A DNA stretch of 64,000 nt from Bacillus sp. sid0103 (GTDB lineage Bacteria; Bacillota; Bacilli; Bacillales_B; DSM-18226). The stretch lies in contig NZ_JAHUWN010000001.1 in assembly GCF_019219025.1 (NCBI RefSeq), forward strand, positions 367,032 through 431,031, written 5' to 3'. The notes below the pieces were generated by a model, which saw only the letters and a list, made by a program, of their open reading frames with translations, made no database searches and had not been told where the DNA came from. A program made the position numbers and the translations under genes. This document shows positions 36,154-44,808 of this stretch, one piece after another. Position 1 is the first letter of the stretch; each line of letters opens with the position of its first letter.

Positions 36154-36176
36154 GGAAATGGGTGTTAAGAAAATAA

Positions 36177-36224
36177 AACAGGCGTCGAGAATCTCTTTAT
36201 ATAAGATGATTCTTCACGCCTGTT
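36177..36224 (-). terminator. Terminator overlapping the dehydrogenase stop
   Basis: AACAGGCGTCGAGAATC / GATTCTTCACGCCTGTT, a 17-nt stem with two mismatches. The minus-strand 3' side reads TTTATTTTC. The last nine codons of the dehydrogenase lie inside it. Confidence 0.8.
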
Positions 36225-37213
36225 AATTTTAGAACTTCGGTTAAGACATCACGATTAATTAAAGAAGGTGGTTGTTTCCCCTGTAGTCCAAGCACTAGGT
36301 TTTCTGCTGCAAGTTGTGCCATTTTCAAACGAGTTTCGTATGTAGCTGAACCAATATGCGGCAATGTGACGACGTTATCCATTGATAATAGTGAATGATC
36401 TGGGCTTATTGGTTCCTGGGTATACACGTCTAATCCTGCAGCTAAAATCTCTCCATTTTGAAGTGCCTGGACTAAGGCCGCTTCATCCACAGTGGCCCCC
36501 CGCGATCCATTCACAAAAATGGCCGATTTCTTCATTAATTTAAATTCCTTTTCTCCAATTAGCTTTGCTGTGGTTGGAGTTAGGGGCGTCATTAAGACAA
36601 TGAAATCTGCTTGCTGACAGAGTTCTTCAAGGGTACAATAGGTTGCTTGAAAGGTTTGTTCCGCATTTAGATTCCGTGAGCGGTTGTGATATAAAATGGG
36701 CATATCAAAGCCAAAATGTGCACGTTTGGCAATCGCAGCACCTACCCCTCCCATTCCGATAATCCCTAATGTCTTATGATGAACGTCGACACCAAATTGC
36801 TCCTCACTAATTTTCGATGTCCACTTCCCTGACTTTACCATCTGATTTAATTCAGGCATTCTTCGTGCGGTTGCCAGTAATAAACCAAAAACGGTATCGG
36901 CAACACTATCGTATAAAACCTCAGGAGTATTGGTCGCCCTAATTTTTCGCATCGTTATTTGCTGAAGGTCTAAATTATCATAGCCAACTGATATATTGCT
37001 TATCACTTTTAATTTAGGGGCCTGCTCTAAAAACTTATCATTAATTCTTAATCCAGAGCCTAAAATCCCCTCGGCATCCTTTAATTCTTGATAAAAGCTA
37101 GGCAGTGTCTCCGAATCTAAATTTTCAAAATAGATAACTTCACAAGTATCACGAACATAATCTAAAACAGTTGAATCGACTTTTTTATAGACTATAACTT
37201 TTGGTTTCAACAA
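36197..37213 (-). CDS. D-isomer-specific 2-hydroxyacid dehydrogenase (GhrB/YvcT-like)
   Basis: 338 aa. Rossmann motif GIIGMGGVGAAIAKR, catalytic Arg in VNGSRGA, Glu in DVYTQEP and His in LPHIGSAT. It would reduce glyoxylate, hydroxypyruvate or 2-ketogluconate with NAD(P)H, or oxidise the reverse; the closest B. subtilis analogue is probably YvcT. Start is one of two consecutive TTG codons (37213 or 37210) behind GAGGAA. Single gene with its own terminator. Confidence 0.87.
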   Translation of the reverse strand: MLKPKVIVYKKVDSTVLDYVRDTCEVIYFENLDSETLPSFYQELKDAEGILGSGLRINDKFLEQAPKLKVISNISVGYDNLDLQQITMRKIRATNTPEVLYDSVADTVFGLLLATARRMPELNQMVKSGKWTSKISEEQFGVDVHHKTLGIIGMGGVGAAIAKRAHFGFDMPILYHNRSRNLNAEQTFQATYCTLEELCQQADFIVLMTPLTPTTAKLIGEKEFKLMKKSAIFVNGSRGATVDEAALVQALQNGEILAAGLDVYTQEPISPDHSLLSMDNVVTLPHIGSATYETRLKMAQLAAENLVLGLQGKQPPSLINRDVLTEVLKLTGVKNHLI

Positions 37214-37392
37214 AGATTCCTCACTTTCAAAATAAGATTCACCGTTCAGCGATTAACATAACTACATAAATCAATCATACACTTTACGTCAGGAAAAATA
37301 ATAGAATTTTGACTGTAATAGCAAGATATAAAAGCTATTTTTCATACTTTTGTGATAATAATAGAATATAACAAATATCCGGGGGAGATAAA

Positions 37393-38322
37393 GTGTCCAA
37401 TAATAGTAATCCGTTAGAAGAGGAACAGTACAAAGATAAGGAAGAACTCATGATTCAACTGCCAGAAGAGTTTGATATGAAAGTAAATCTCGATTATCTA
37501 CAGCGGAATAAAAATGAATGTATGTATAAAATTGAAAATGAAACCGTTACGAGGGTGATCGCGTTTGACGAAATTCGAACACTTGTACAAATAAGAGTAA
37601 ATGATAAACACCAAATGATTGTTCACTTTATAGAAGGTAAACCATCTGATACTACGAAAGTGGTCCGTTATATTCGAGAATGGTTTGACCTCGATATCGA
37701 CTTAACTCCCTTTTATAAAATGGCGCAAACTGACCCTTTACTTAAAATTCCCGTTCAAAAATTTTATGGATTACGGCTCATCGGGATACCCGATTTGTTT
37801 GAGGCCCTCTGTTGGGGAGTCTTAGGGCAGCAAATTAATTTAGGCTTCGCCTACACATTAAAGAAGCAATTTGTCGAAAAATTTGGTGATTCAATTGAAT
37901 GGGATGGCAAAAATTATTGGATATTTCCATCCATTGAACGAATTGCCCAGCTAACCCCAAATGATCTTGCAGATATTAAAATGACTGTAAAAAAAAGTGA
38001 ATATATTATCGGCATTGCGCAATTAATGGCGGGCGGCCATTTATCCAAGGCGACGTTAATGGAAGCCGGCAGATATAAAGATGTCGAAAAAAGTTTAATA
38101 AAAATACGGGGGATTGGTCCATGGACAGCCAATTATGTGCTGATGCGCTGCCTTCGTTTTCCGACCGCCTTCCCGATTGATGACGTAGGTCTTATTAATG
38201 CAATAAAAACTTTACTATCTATGGATAGAAAGCCTTCAAAAGATGAAATCTTAACGTTATCGATTCCATGGAAAAATTGGGAATCCTATGCAACCTTCTA
38301 TTTATGGCGGGTTCTCTATTAA
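37393..38322 (+). CDS. alkA: DNA-3-methyladenine glycosylase II (AlkA-like)
   Basis: 309 aa, GTG start behind GGGGGAG. N-terminal AlkA-type domain about 1-110, then the HhH-GPD glycosylase domain with the hairpin IRGIGPWTANYVLMRCL and catalytic Asp in FPIDDVGL. Removes alkylated bases from DNA. Closer to Bacillus YfjP/AlkA than to AlkC/AlkD types. Single gene; no ada-type regulator is near. Confidence 0.87.
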   Translation: MSNNSNPLEEEQYKDKEELMIQLPEEFDMKVNLDYLQRNKNECMYKIENETVTRVIAFDEIRTLVQIRVNDKHQMIVHFIEGKPSDTTKVVRYIREWFDLDIDLTPFYKMAQTDPLLKIPVQKFYGLRLIGIPDLFEALCWGVLGQQINLGFAYTLKKQFVEKFGDSIEWDGKNYWIFPSIERIAQLTPNDLADIKMTVKKSEYIIGIAQLMAGGHLSKATLMEAGRYKDVEKSLIKIRGIGPWTANYVLMRCLRFPTAFPIDDVGLINAIKTLLSMDRKPSKDEILTLSIPWKNWESYATFYLWRVLY

Positions 38323-38415
38323 ATCAGGTAATAATAGCTTCTAACCTGTTGATTGATTTTTAAATAAAAACCACATAAGTTGAGCTGGCTTTGTTATTCG
38401 ATAATGGCCCATGGG

Positions 38416-38442
38416 ACTGAAAAAATATTTAAGCATATAGTA
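38416..38442 (+). promoter_or_regulatory. Sigma-K-like promoter of the spore cluster
   Basis: AC at 38416-38417, 16-nt spacer, then CATATAGTA at 38434-38442. The sigma-K consensus is AC, N16-17, CATAnnnTA, so this is a full match. It lies 32 bp before the first GerPF-like start codon. It predicts late mother-cell expression, as for gerP. Confidence 0.7.
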
Positions 38443-38473
38443 TAGAGATATGAAATAGAAAGAGGTGACCCCC

Positions 38474-38692
38474 TTGAATAATATACAAAACGTGCATCAT
38501 ATGGACACAGGTATCATCACTGAAAACGGGAATATTAATTTCGGTTCCACGGTTCAAAATAGTCATACCTCCAACCTGAAAGCGGCAGGAGCTGCTTTTA
38601 CCTTTGGAGATGGTTCATTTATCTTTCAGCATCGGAACAAAACTAAGGTAGTTGACATTAATAATCAAGCACAAAGTGAAAATCCAGAATAA
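38474..38692 (+). CDS. GerPF/GerPA-family spore protein 1
   Basis: 72 aa from the TTG at 38474 (AGAGGTG six bases upstream). Hydrophilic, with the family pattern D-T-G-x-I-x-x-N-G-x-I-N-x-G-S-x-V-Q-N-S-H-T and GDGSF. GerP proteins sit in the inner spore coat and let germinants pass. First of three tandem relatives, downstream of a sigma-K-like promoter. It ends in AQSENPE. The exact gerP paralogue cannot be named. Confidence 0.8.
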   Translation: MNNIQNVHHMDTGIITENGNINFGSTVQNSHTSNLKAAGAAFTFGDGSFIFQHRNKTKVVDINNQAQSENPE

Positions 38693-38761
38693 GAACTTAT
38701 TATTAACCAAATACAAAAAATGGGCATATATATAACCAACGACAAGTTGGGAGGAGAGAAC

Positions 38762-39004
38762 ATGCCCACCAATATAAATATTTACAGTATAAAAATCAAC
38801 AACATATCTAATAACGGCTCTCTTAATATAGGCGATGCTCTCCATAATGCGCCTACAGCCAACACAAAATCACAAGGGGTTAACTCCTCATACGGAGATA
38901 CTTCACCAACTACTTCAGGTATGGAAAATGTATTCATCGATCCCGATATAAATGATCAAGGAGACATTGCAAATCCAGCTAATGTAAATTCCAAGCAATT
39001 TTAA
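38762..39004 (+). CDS. GerPF/GerPA-family spore protein 2
   Basis: 80 aa from the ATG at 38762, behind GGAGGAG. Begins with a short beta-strand segment NIYSIKINNISNNGSLNIGDALHNAPTAN, the same register as its neighbours, followed by a Thr/Ser/Asp-rich stretch (GDTSPTTSGMENVFIDPDIND). It follows the first copy by 69 bp and shares a DPDIxDQ motif with copy 3. Inferred inner-coat protein. Confidence 0.8.
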   Translation: MPTNINIYSIKINNISNNGSLNIGDALHNAPTANTKSQGVNSSYGDTSPTTSGMENVFIDPDINDQGDIANPANVNSKQF

Positions 39005-39035
39005 GGAATTTCGTATTCGATGAAAGGAGTCTAAA

Positions 39036-39278
39036 ATGCCTTATTTTATAAATATCTTCAACATAAAAACAAATGGAATTACCCAAAATGGAAATCTCGA
39101 TATTGGAGCCACGATTCATAACAGCCATACTGCTAATTCTAAGTTTATAGGGGCTAATTTTTCCTTAGGGGATTTGTCGCCGACCAGTTCAATTATGGGC
39201 AATTGTCAATTGGATCCGGATATTAGCGATCAAGATCAAATTTTCAATCCTTCATTTCCAATGAGTAACCAATTCTAA
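39036..39278 (+). CDS. GerPF/GerPA-family spore protein 3
   Basis: 80 aa, ATG behind AAAGGAG. NIFNIKTNGITQNGNLDIGATIHNSHTANSK matches the other two copies residue by residue at the N, G and H positions; C-terminal LDPDISDQDQIFNP parallels copy 2. It lies 31 bp after copy 2. Copies 2 and 3 are closest to each other. Inferred to coassemble in the spore coat. Confidence 0.8.
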   Translation: MPYFINIFNIKTNGITQNGNLDIGATIHNSHTANSKFIGANFSLGDLSPTSSIMGNCQLDPDISDQDQIFNPSFPMSNQF

Positions 39279-39365
39279 AAGACACATAATCAATAGCTGT
39301 CCCTCCCCTAAATTAGGTACAGCTATTTTAATATACCTAGAAACAGCAATAAGGGGGAACACCCG

Positions 39366-39833
39366 ATGGACTTTGAAAAAATAAAACAATGGATGGAAAT
39401 TACCCAGAAATATCAAAACGGAAAGTTTTGGGAGATGGTATTAGAAGGGAATTCCGCTGACGAAGTACTGGAGGAATCTGACGGACACCAAGTAAGTCAC
39501 AGGGAAGATTCCCCTATCTTCAACTATCCAAAAACCGATATTTTTCAAACAGAAACAGATATCATCCTATTATTAGAGATACCTGGGGCCGTTAAAGAGG
39601 ATATTTCTATATCGGTTTCTGGAACAAAACTTTCCGTTAGAGGGCAGCTGCGGCAACCATTGATTCAAGGCGTAACTATAAAGAATGAACGAAAATATGG
39701 AGAATTCGAAAGAAACATTGATTTGCCGGAACCTGTTGATAGTAAAGATATCTTCGCAAGGTTTGAAAATGGACTTCTAATTATTAGTTATAGGAGAAGA
39801 TATACGAAGGAAGAGCCAGTCATGATTCGTTGA
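39366..39833 (+). CDS. Hsp20/alpha-crystallin family protein (spore-coat type)
   Basis: 155 aa, ATG behind AAGGGGG. Alpha-crystallin domain about 52-145 (PKTDIFQTETDIILLLEIPGAVKEDISISVSGTKLSV...FENGLLIISY); the C-terminal I-x-I anchor is absent. The N-terminal 50 residues are short and charged. B. subtilis coat proteins CotM and CotP belong to this family, and the flanking GerP-like genes favour a coat role. It lies 87 bp after GerPF-like copy 3 and probably shares its transcript. Confidence 0.8.
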   Translation: MDFEKIKQWMEITQKYQNGKFWEMVLEGNSADEVLEESDGHQVSHREDSPIFNYPKTDIFQTETDIILLLEIPGAVKEDISISVSGTKLSVRGQLRQPLIQGVTIKNERKYGEFERNIDLPEPVDSKDIFARFENGLLIISYRRRYTKEEPVMIR

Positions 39834-39852
39834 CTAGGGTGTGGTGAGTATT

Positions 39853-40494
39853 ATGCCTTTACAAGGGAATGGATTTCCACAGGATGTTTATCAAAGAATA
39901 GAAGCTTTAGAAAATCATATAAAAAGAATGAATACAGTAGAAGTATATATGAAACATGTTATGCAGTTGGAAAAGCAACTAGGGCTAATTAATACGAACG
40001 ATAGTTCAATTAGGGAACGCATAAGTACAGACTCAGTCAAAAGCTTGGAAAAAAAGCTATTAATATTTGTACAAGAAACGATCAAGGGACATTTAGAACC
40101 CATACAGAATACGGTAAACAACTTATCTAACTGTATTTCCAATATCGAGGACCGTATTTCCTCACTAGAGGAACTGTATCGTGAAAACATGGAAAAGAAA
40201 GTAGCCGGAATAAAAGATAATAAACAAAATGCTGAAGAAATGCCAGTTATTTATCAGGAATTCAAGGTAGAAAAATTGTTTGTTGATAAATTTGAACAGG
40301 TCACTAATCTAGGAAACTTAGGAATTAGAGAACTAAGCGGACATTTAAATATTGGCACAAGCTTTGGTAACGGTGCTATACCAAAGGAACTTGTTACGGA
40401 ATGGATAGAGAAAGTCGACAAACTGAAGGAAGAACAGAAACAAAAAAAGGATAGCAACGAAGACCAAAGGATCAAGGAGGATCATAAAAATTGA
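39853..40494 (+). CDS. Coiled-coil spore protein with GerPC-like C-terminus
   Basis: 213 aa if the ATG at 39853 is used (GGTGAG just upstream); GTG codons at 39841 and 39844 are alternatives. Residues 10-130 are coiled coil. The segment about 140-175 (YQEFKVEKLFVDKFEQVTNLGNLGIRELSGHLNIGTSFGNG) resembles the GerPC pattern F-D-x-L-K-V-E-x-L-x-G-T-L-N-I-G. The tail is Lys/Glu/Asp-rich. It comes 19 bp after the Hsp20 gene and before a terminator. Function is inferred from the gerP-like context. Confidence 0.65.
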   Translation: MPLQGNGFPQDVYQRIEALENHIKRMNTVEVYMKHVMQLEKQLGLINTNDSSIRERISTDSVKSLEKKLLIFVQETIKGHLEPIQNTVNNLSNCISNIEDRISSLEELYRENMEKKVAGIKDNKQNAEEMPVIYQEFKVEKLFVDKFEQVTNLGNLGIRELSGHLNIGTSFGNGAIPKELVTEWIEKVDKLKEEQKQKKDSNEDQRIKEDHKN

Positions 40495-40521
40495 TGGGTC
40501 AAACCGAAATCAAGCACGTTT

Positions 40522-40554
40522 AATGCTGAGTGATAATCATGGACACTCAGCATT
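40522..40554 (+). terminator. Terminator of the spore cluster
   Basis: AATGCTGAGTG / CACTCAGCATT 11-bp perfect stem with an 11-nt loop, then TTTATTTTT. Confidence 0.88.
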
Positions 40555-40651
40555 TTTATTTTTAGCAAAATAAAATCAGCGGTCACCATAAATGCTCCTA
40601 AGGAAACAATTTGAATAAAATCAATTGGGTTATTCTGTAACAACGAAAAAA

Positions 40652-40676
40652 CCTTGATATATCACCTATATCAAGG
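40652..40676 (-). terminator. Terminator next to the tRNA-like remnant
   Basis: CCTTGATATA / TATATCAAGG 10-bp stem with 5-nt loop; the minus strand continues with TTTTTT. Its placement (10 bp from the tRNA-like 3' end) and sequence parallel the terminator at 55016 beside the tRNA-Val attachment repeat. Confidence 0.8.
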
Positions 40677-40685
40677 CACTGTTAT

Positions 40686-40735
40686 GATGACCTGTGGTGA
40701 GAGGTTCGAACCCACGACCTTAACCTGTCAAAGCG
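40686..40735 (-). repeat. Degraded tRNA-Val-like 3' end, possible old attachment scar
   Basis: GATGACCTGTG, then (after a 3-nt insertion) AG.GGTTCGAACCC.CGACCT.AACC.TGTCAA. It aligns to the 51-bp att repeat at 55051 and 58948 with scattered substitutions and small indels. It comprises a T-arm and anticodon-arm side only; no acceptor 5' half or D-arm follows, so it is not a working tRNA. The flanking terminator is also shared. Interpreted as a remnant of an earlier tRNA-Val integration. Confidence 0.55.
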
Positions 40736-40794
40736 GTAAAGTTAATCAGATGAAAACAGATATAGTTTAACACCCTTTTCTCTTAGAAAAATCT

Positions 40795-42297
40795 CTATTT
40801 AGATGACATCTCTTCAAAAGAACATTCCTTAAGTGGAACGACCTTCGTTTTATGAACGAGTTTATATCCGAGCCATAATGCCAAAAAGATCGGTAAACCT
40901 ATATAGGACACGGCTACTCCATACCAATCAATCTTACTTGTTAAAAAAGCTTGATAATTTTGGCCGAAGATGACAAAGATACACATCGCAAAAGCGAGAA
41001 TTGGACCGAGAGGGAACCATTTCGCTTTAAATTTCAAATCTTTCATGTCCCTGCCCTGGGCCATATAAGCTTTTCTAAAACGGTAGTGGCTGACTGCAAT
41101 TCCAAGCCATGCAATAAATCCAGTTAAGCCTGACGCATTTAATAACCATGTATATACTTGATCTCCAAAAATGGACGATAAAAAGGCCAATCCTCCGATA
41201 ATCGTCGTGATGACAAGGGCATTCATCGGGATCCCGCGATCATTTACTTTTTGTAAAAATTTAGGTGCCTGACCGTCCTTGGCCATAGACCAAAGCATGC
41301 GAGTCGACGCATATAAACCGGAAGTACCTGCCGATAAGACCGAAGTCAAAATGACCGCATTCATCACAGATGCCGCAAATGCAATTCCCACTTTCTCAAA
41401 TACAAGAGTAAAAGGGCTGACAGCTATGTTGTCGACATCCCTGCCTAACAGGTCAGGACTTGTATAAGGAATAATTAGACCAATGACAGCAATGGCGACA
41501 ATATAAAATAGTAGAATTCGCCAAAATACTTGCCGAATCGCCTTTGGTACGTTTTTCTCCGGCTCTTCACTTTCACCTGCAGCAATGCCCACGAGTTCCG
41601 TTCCTTGAAATGAAAAACCTGCGATGAAAAAAATACTTAAAACGGACAAAAGGCCGCCATTAACAGGAGCATGTCCTACAGTAAAGTTTTTAAACCCGAT
41701 AAACTGTCCGCCCAGAATACCGAAAATGGTGAGCAAACCGACTCCAATAAAAACAATGATTGTCACTACTTTTATTAAGGAGAACCAATACTCGGATTCT
41801 CCGTAACTTTTAACCGACAAGGCATTCAATAAAAAGATTAGACCTAAAAACAGCATACTCCACACGATGCTCGGTACATCCGGAAACCAGAACTTCATAA
41901 TAATAGCTGATGCAACTATTTCAACAGCAATTGTAACAGCCCAGTTGAACCAATAGTTCCAACCGAGCGCAAAACCAAATGCCGGATCAACAAAACGGCT
42001 GCCATATGTTGAAAAGGACCCCGATACTGGCATTAATGTAGCCATTTCGCCGAGACTTGTCATCAAAAAATAGACCATGATGCCGATAGCTCCATAAGCT
42101 ATTAGCGCTCCACCGGGTCCAGCTGTTTGAATGGACGCGCCTGTCGCTAAAAATAACCCTGTACCGATTGACCCTCCAATAGCAATCATCGTCATGTGAC
42201 GTGCCTTTAGATTGCGTTTAATATGCTCTTTACCCCCTTTTCCATTCCGAACATTCTGATTATTTTGTTCGTTTTCATAGCTTTTGAGTGCTTCCAT
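40795..42297 (-). CDS. Amino acid permease, LysP-like
   Basis: 500 aa, 12 membrane helices, APC superfamily. Conserved N-terminal HIKRNLKARHMTMIAIGGSIGTGLF and GFSFQGTELVGIAAGESEEPEKNVPKAI are strongly like lysine permease LysP and its AAT-family relatives. ATG behind AAGGAGGA. It follows yokU by 268 bp on the same strand, so it may have its own promoter or be read from the operon. Lysine uptake fits the neighbouring lysine degradation genes; specificity for lysine is inferred from similarity and context. Confidence 0.83.
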   Translation of the reverse strand: MEALKSYENEQNNQNVRNGKGGKEHIKRNLKARHMTMIAIGGSIGTGLFLATGASIQTAGPGGALIAYGAIGIMVYFLMTSLGEMATLMPVSGSFSTYGSRFVDPAFGFALGWNYWFNWAVTIAVEIVASAIIMKFWFPDVPSIVWSMLFLGLIFLLNALSVKSYGESEYWFSLIKVVTIIVFIGVGLLTIFGILGGQFIGFKNFTVGHAPVNGGLLSVLSIFFIAGFSFQGTELVGIAAGESEEPEKNVPKAIRQVFWRILLFYIVAIAVIGLIIPYTSPDLLGRDVDNIAVSPFTLVFEKVGIAFAASVMNAVILTSVLSAGTSGLYASTRMLWSMAKDGQAPKFLQKVNDRGIPMNALVITTIIGGLAFLSSIFGDQVYTWLLNASGLTGFIAWLGIAVSHYRFRKAYMAQGRDMKDLKFKAKWFPLGPILAFAMCIFVIFGQNYQAFLTSKIDWYGVAVSYIGLPIFLALWLGYKLVHKTKVVPLKECSFEEMSSK

Positions 42298-42525
42298 TCT
42301 TGTCCTCCTTCATATTTGTACTATAAGCTTCTATCTATCTTTTAAGAAAACAAATGTAGTTACTTAGTTGACAAGAATACCCATGCAAATAATCATAATA
42401 ATTAAACCTCAATCAGTTGAATTATGTTATCCCTACTAATTGTTTGCTAAACTTTCTATTTCTTAAGGGCAATTTATCCCTTCTTGAGGAAGATGAGAAT
42501 AAATTGTCCATTAGAATAAAATTCA

Positions 42526-42554
42526 TCTCCCGCTTAATATTTAAAAACGGGAGA
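42526..42554 (-). terminator. Hairpin after yokU
   Basis: TCTCCCG / CGGGAGA 7-bp stem with a 15-nt loop, 12 bp past the yokU stop; the 3' side on the minus strand reads TGAATTTTATTC. Moderate terminator. The remaining gap to 42298 shows an AAGGG/CCCTT hairpin only. Confidence 0.55.
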
Positions 42555-42565
42555 CGGCTTGCTAA

Positions 42566-42844
42566 TTATTTCGAAAAATCAAAGTAGTTTCGCTTCAATA
42601 AGCGTGGAGCGGCCATAAGTGTTTCATACGTCATACTTTTTTCAAGCTTTGAGCAATCGATTAAAAATAGATGATCCTCAATTTCTTTCACCGTGTTATC
42701 TGTTTGATAGGTCATACCGCATTCCAAGCAATGAATGGATGGTGTGTCCTTAATTTCGATCGCATTTGTTCCATCTGGAAGTTCCCAATACACTTTGTTG
42801 CTCGTTTCACGTGCTGTGTCAGATTCGCACCATTGACAAATCAA
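42566..42844 (-). CDS. yokU: YokU-family zinc-finger-like protein
   Basis: 92 aa, TTG start two bases after the kamA stop, with AAGGAGG inside the kamA end. Two Cys pairs (CQWCES near the N-terminus, HCLECG near residue 36) suggest a zinc site. This small protein family regularly accompanies kamA in Bacillaceae. Function unknown; a role in KamA maturation or regulation is conceivable from the linkage only. Confidence 0.85.
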   Translation of the reverse strand: MICQWCESDTARETSNKVYWELPDGTNAIEIKDTPSIHCLECGMTYQTDNTVKEIEDHLFLIDCSKLEKSMTYETLMAAPRLLKRNYFDFSK

Positions 42845-42846
42845 AA

Positions 42847-44259
42847 TTATTCCTCCTTTGCTCCTACTGTTTCATATTTCTTCATTTGTGATTGGAATTT
42901 TTTCTCTTTTAACTCGTCACGTTTGTCACGTTTATCTTTTAATGAACTATGCTCAGTGTTTTCCTTATACGTTTTGCGGCGATCTAACCGTTTTAACCCT
43001 TCAGGTGTAAGGTTAAATTTCGTATCATCAATAATGGATAGAACACCATTACTTTCAAACTTTTCAAACACTTCAGGATATACCTTTTTGTAGTAATCCT
43101 CTGCACTGCCTGACTGATAATTTGTTGGTTCTGGATAAGATGTAATGACACCTTCAAAGTTACGTAATACGACTTTATTAGAACTTTGAGAAATGATATA
43201 GTTCGGCTGCAATGGAATTTTGCCTCCTCCACCTGGGGCATCAACAATAAATGTCGGAACGGCATAACCCGATGTATGGCCGCGAAGTCCTTCCATAATT
43301 TCCAATCCTTTGCTGATTGGTGCACGGAAATGGCCAATCCCTTCTGATAAATCACATTGGTAAATATAATATGGACGAACGCGAATTTTAACAAGGTCAT
43401 GCATAAGCTGTTTCATAATCGGTACACTGTCGTTAATGCCTGCTAAAATAACAGCCTGGTTACCAACAGGGACACCAACATTTGCAAGCATTTCACATGC
43501 ACGCTTCGATTCTTCCGTAATTTCAATAGATGTATTGAAATGTGTATTCAACCAAACTGGATGATACTTTTTCAAGATATTACAAAGATTTTCGGTAATA
43601 CGCTGTGGGAATACGACAGGTGCTCTTGTACCGATACGAATAATTTCTACATGCGGAATCTCACGTAAATTCTTTAAAATATATTCTAAAATATTGTCAT
43701 TAATAAGGAGCCCGTCTCCTCCGGAAATTAACACATCTCGGATCTGTGGGTTAGATGCGATATAACTAATCGCTGTGTCTAACTGTTTCTTTGGTACGCC
43801 CATTCCGATTTGTCCGGAGAAGCGCCTTCTCGTGCAGTAACGGCAGTACATAGAGCATTGGTTTGTAACTAAGAACAACACTCGATCCGGATAACGATGC
43901 GTTAACCCAGGTACTGGTGAATCTTCATCTTCGTGAAGGGGATCTTCTAAGTCATATCTTGTTTTATGCAATTCCGCAGAAATCGGAACAGACTGCATTC
44001 GAACCGGACATCTTGAATCATCAGGATCCATAAGCGATGCATAATATGGAGTGATGTTTAATGGGATTGTTTTTGTTGAGATTAAAACCCCTTCTTCTTC
44101 CTCTGGTGTTAAGTTAACCACTTTCTTTAAGTCTTCTAAATTTTTGATAGTATTCGTCAATTGCCAAACCCAATCATTCCATTGCTCATCCGTTACATCC
44201 TTCCAAAGCTCGATTTCTTTCCAATGTCTTTTCGGTTTGAATAAATTGTTTCTCATCAT
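42847..44259 (-). CDS. kamA: L-lysine 2,3-aminomutase
   Basis: 470 aa, ATG behind AGGAGGAG. Radical SAM cluster Cys135, Cys139, Cys142 (NQCSMYCRYCTRR); PLP Lys in the APGGGGKIPLQPNY motif; C-terminal zinc/dimer region. Interconverts L-lysine and L-beta-lysine with PLP and S-adenosylmethionine. Length is typical of Bacillus KamA (about 471). It sits between a GNAT gene and yokU, downstream of aminotransferase, CoA-transferase and thiolase genes, as in the B. subtilis yodTSRQP-kamA neighbourhood. It commits lysine to the route described in the findings. Confidence 0.96.
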   Translation of the reverse strand: MMRNNLFKPKRHWKEIELWKDVTDEQWNDWVWQLTNTIKNLEDLKKVVNLTPEEEEGVLISTKTIPLNITPYYASLMDPDDSRCPVRMQSVPISAELHKTRYDLEDPLHEDEDSPVPGLTHRYPDRVLFLVTNQCSMYCRYCTRRRFSGQIGMGVPKKQLDTAISYIASNPQIRDVLISGGDGLLINDNILEYILKNLREIPHVEIIRIGTRAPVVFPQRITENLCNILKKYHPVWLNTHFNTSIEITEESKRACEMLANVGVPVGNQAVILAGINDSVPIMKQLMHDLVKIRVRPYYIYQCDLSEGIGHFRAPISKGLEIMEGLRGHTSGYAVPTFIVDAPGGGGKIPLQPNYIISQSSNKVVLRNFEGVITSYPEPTNYQSGSAEDYYKKVYPEVFEKFESNGVLSIIDDTKFNLTPEGLKRLDRRKTYKENTEHSSLKDKRDKRDELKEKKFQSQMKKYETVGAKEE

Positions 44260-44328
44260 AAACTCCTCCTAAAATTAACCTATTTAATTGACAATTTTTG
44301 ATTATTTCCCCTTTGCTGGAATGTTTTA

Positions 44329-44808
44329 TTAAGAAATGAGGTATTCCATATAATAGCGATTTTCCCCTTCGCCAAATTCATCGGATCTTGTCTCTTTTAT
44401 AACAAACCCTAATTTTTCATATAACTTGACGGCCGCCTCGTTTTTAATATTGACCGTTAGGCACACCTTACGAAAACCATCTTCCTTCAGAATCGGATAA
44501 ATCTCCTGTAAAAAGAATTTCCCGATTCCTTTCCCCTGCTGGTCAGAGCGGACATAAAACCCAAAAATATAGGCTTTATGAATATCATTGTAATCTCTCA
44601 TTACTTCACAAATTGCTATCGGCCTTGGATCATCTGATTGCCGATATTGAATAAGTTTTCCATAACGTGTAAGCGGAATAAGAGTTTGTTCATCCACGGC
44701 CCCTAATCCCGGAAAGGCATCTCTTTCAAGCTCCATCATTATTTTTAGCTGTTCCGGATTCAATGAACCTGGTACTTCGACAAAATAGGATTTGTTTAGT
44801 GTCTCCAC
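44329..44808 (-). CDS. GNAT N-acetyltransferase in the lysine operon
   Basis: 159 aa, GTG start overlapping the M81 gene end by 13 bp, with GGAGGAAAG upstream. Acetyl-CoA motif VRSDQQGKGIGKFFL and C-terminal NEAAVKLYEKLGF. In related Bacillus clusters the equivalent position holds a beta-lysine acetyltransferase (YodP/AblB), but those proteins are longer (about 220-270 aa), so this is a different GNAT subgroup. Possible acceptor is an amino group of beta-lysine or a pathway intermediate; inference only. Confidence 0.75.
   Translation of the reverse strand: METLNKSYFVEVPGSLNPEQLKIMMELERDAFPGLGAVDEQTLIPLTRYGKLIQYRQSDDPRPIAICEVMRDYNDIHKAYIFGFYVRSDQQGKGIGKFFLQEIYPILKEDGFRKVCLTVNIKNEAAVKLYEKLGFVIKETRSDEFGEGENRYYMEYLIS

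Noticed and set aside
40686..40735. Possible intact tRNA gene
   Set aside because: Only the 3' half aligns; there is no D-arm or 5' acceptor strand, and the T-stem is mismatched.
42298..42565. Sigma-54 promoter before the LysP-like permease
   Set aside because: TGCAA occurs at 42395 but no GTGCCA follows at the required spacing.
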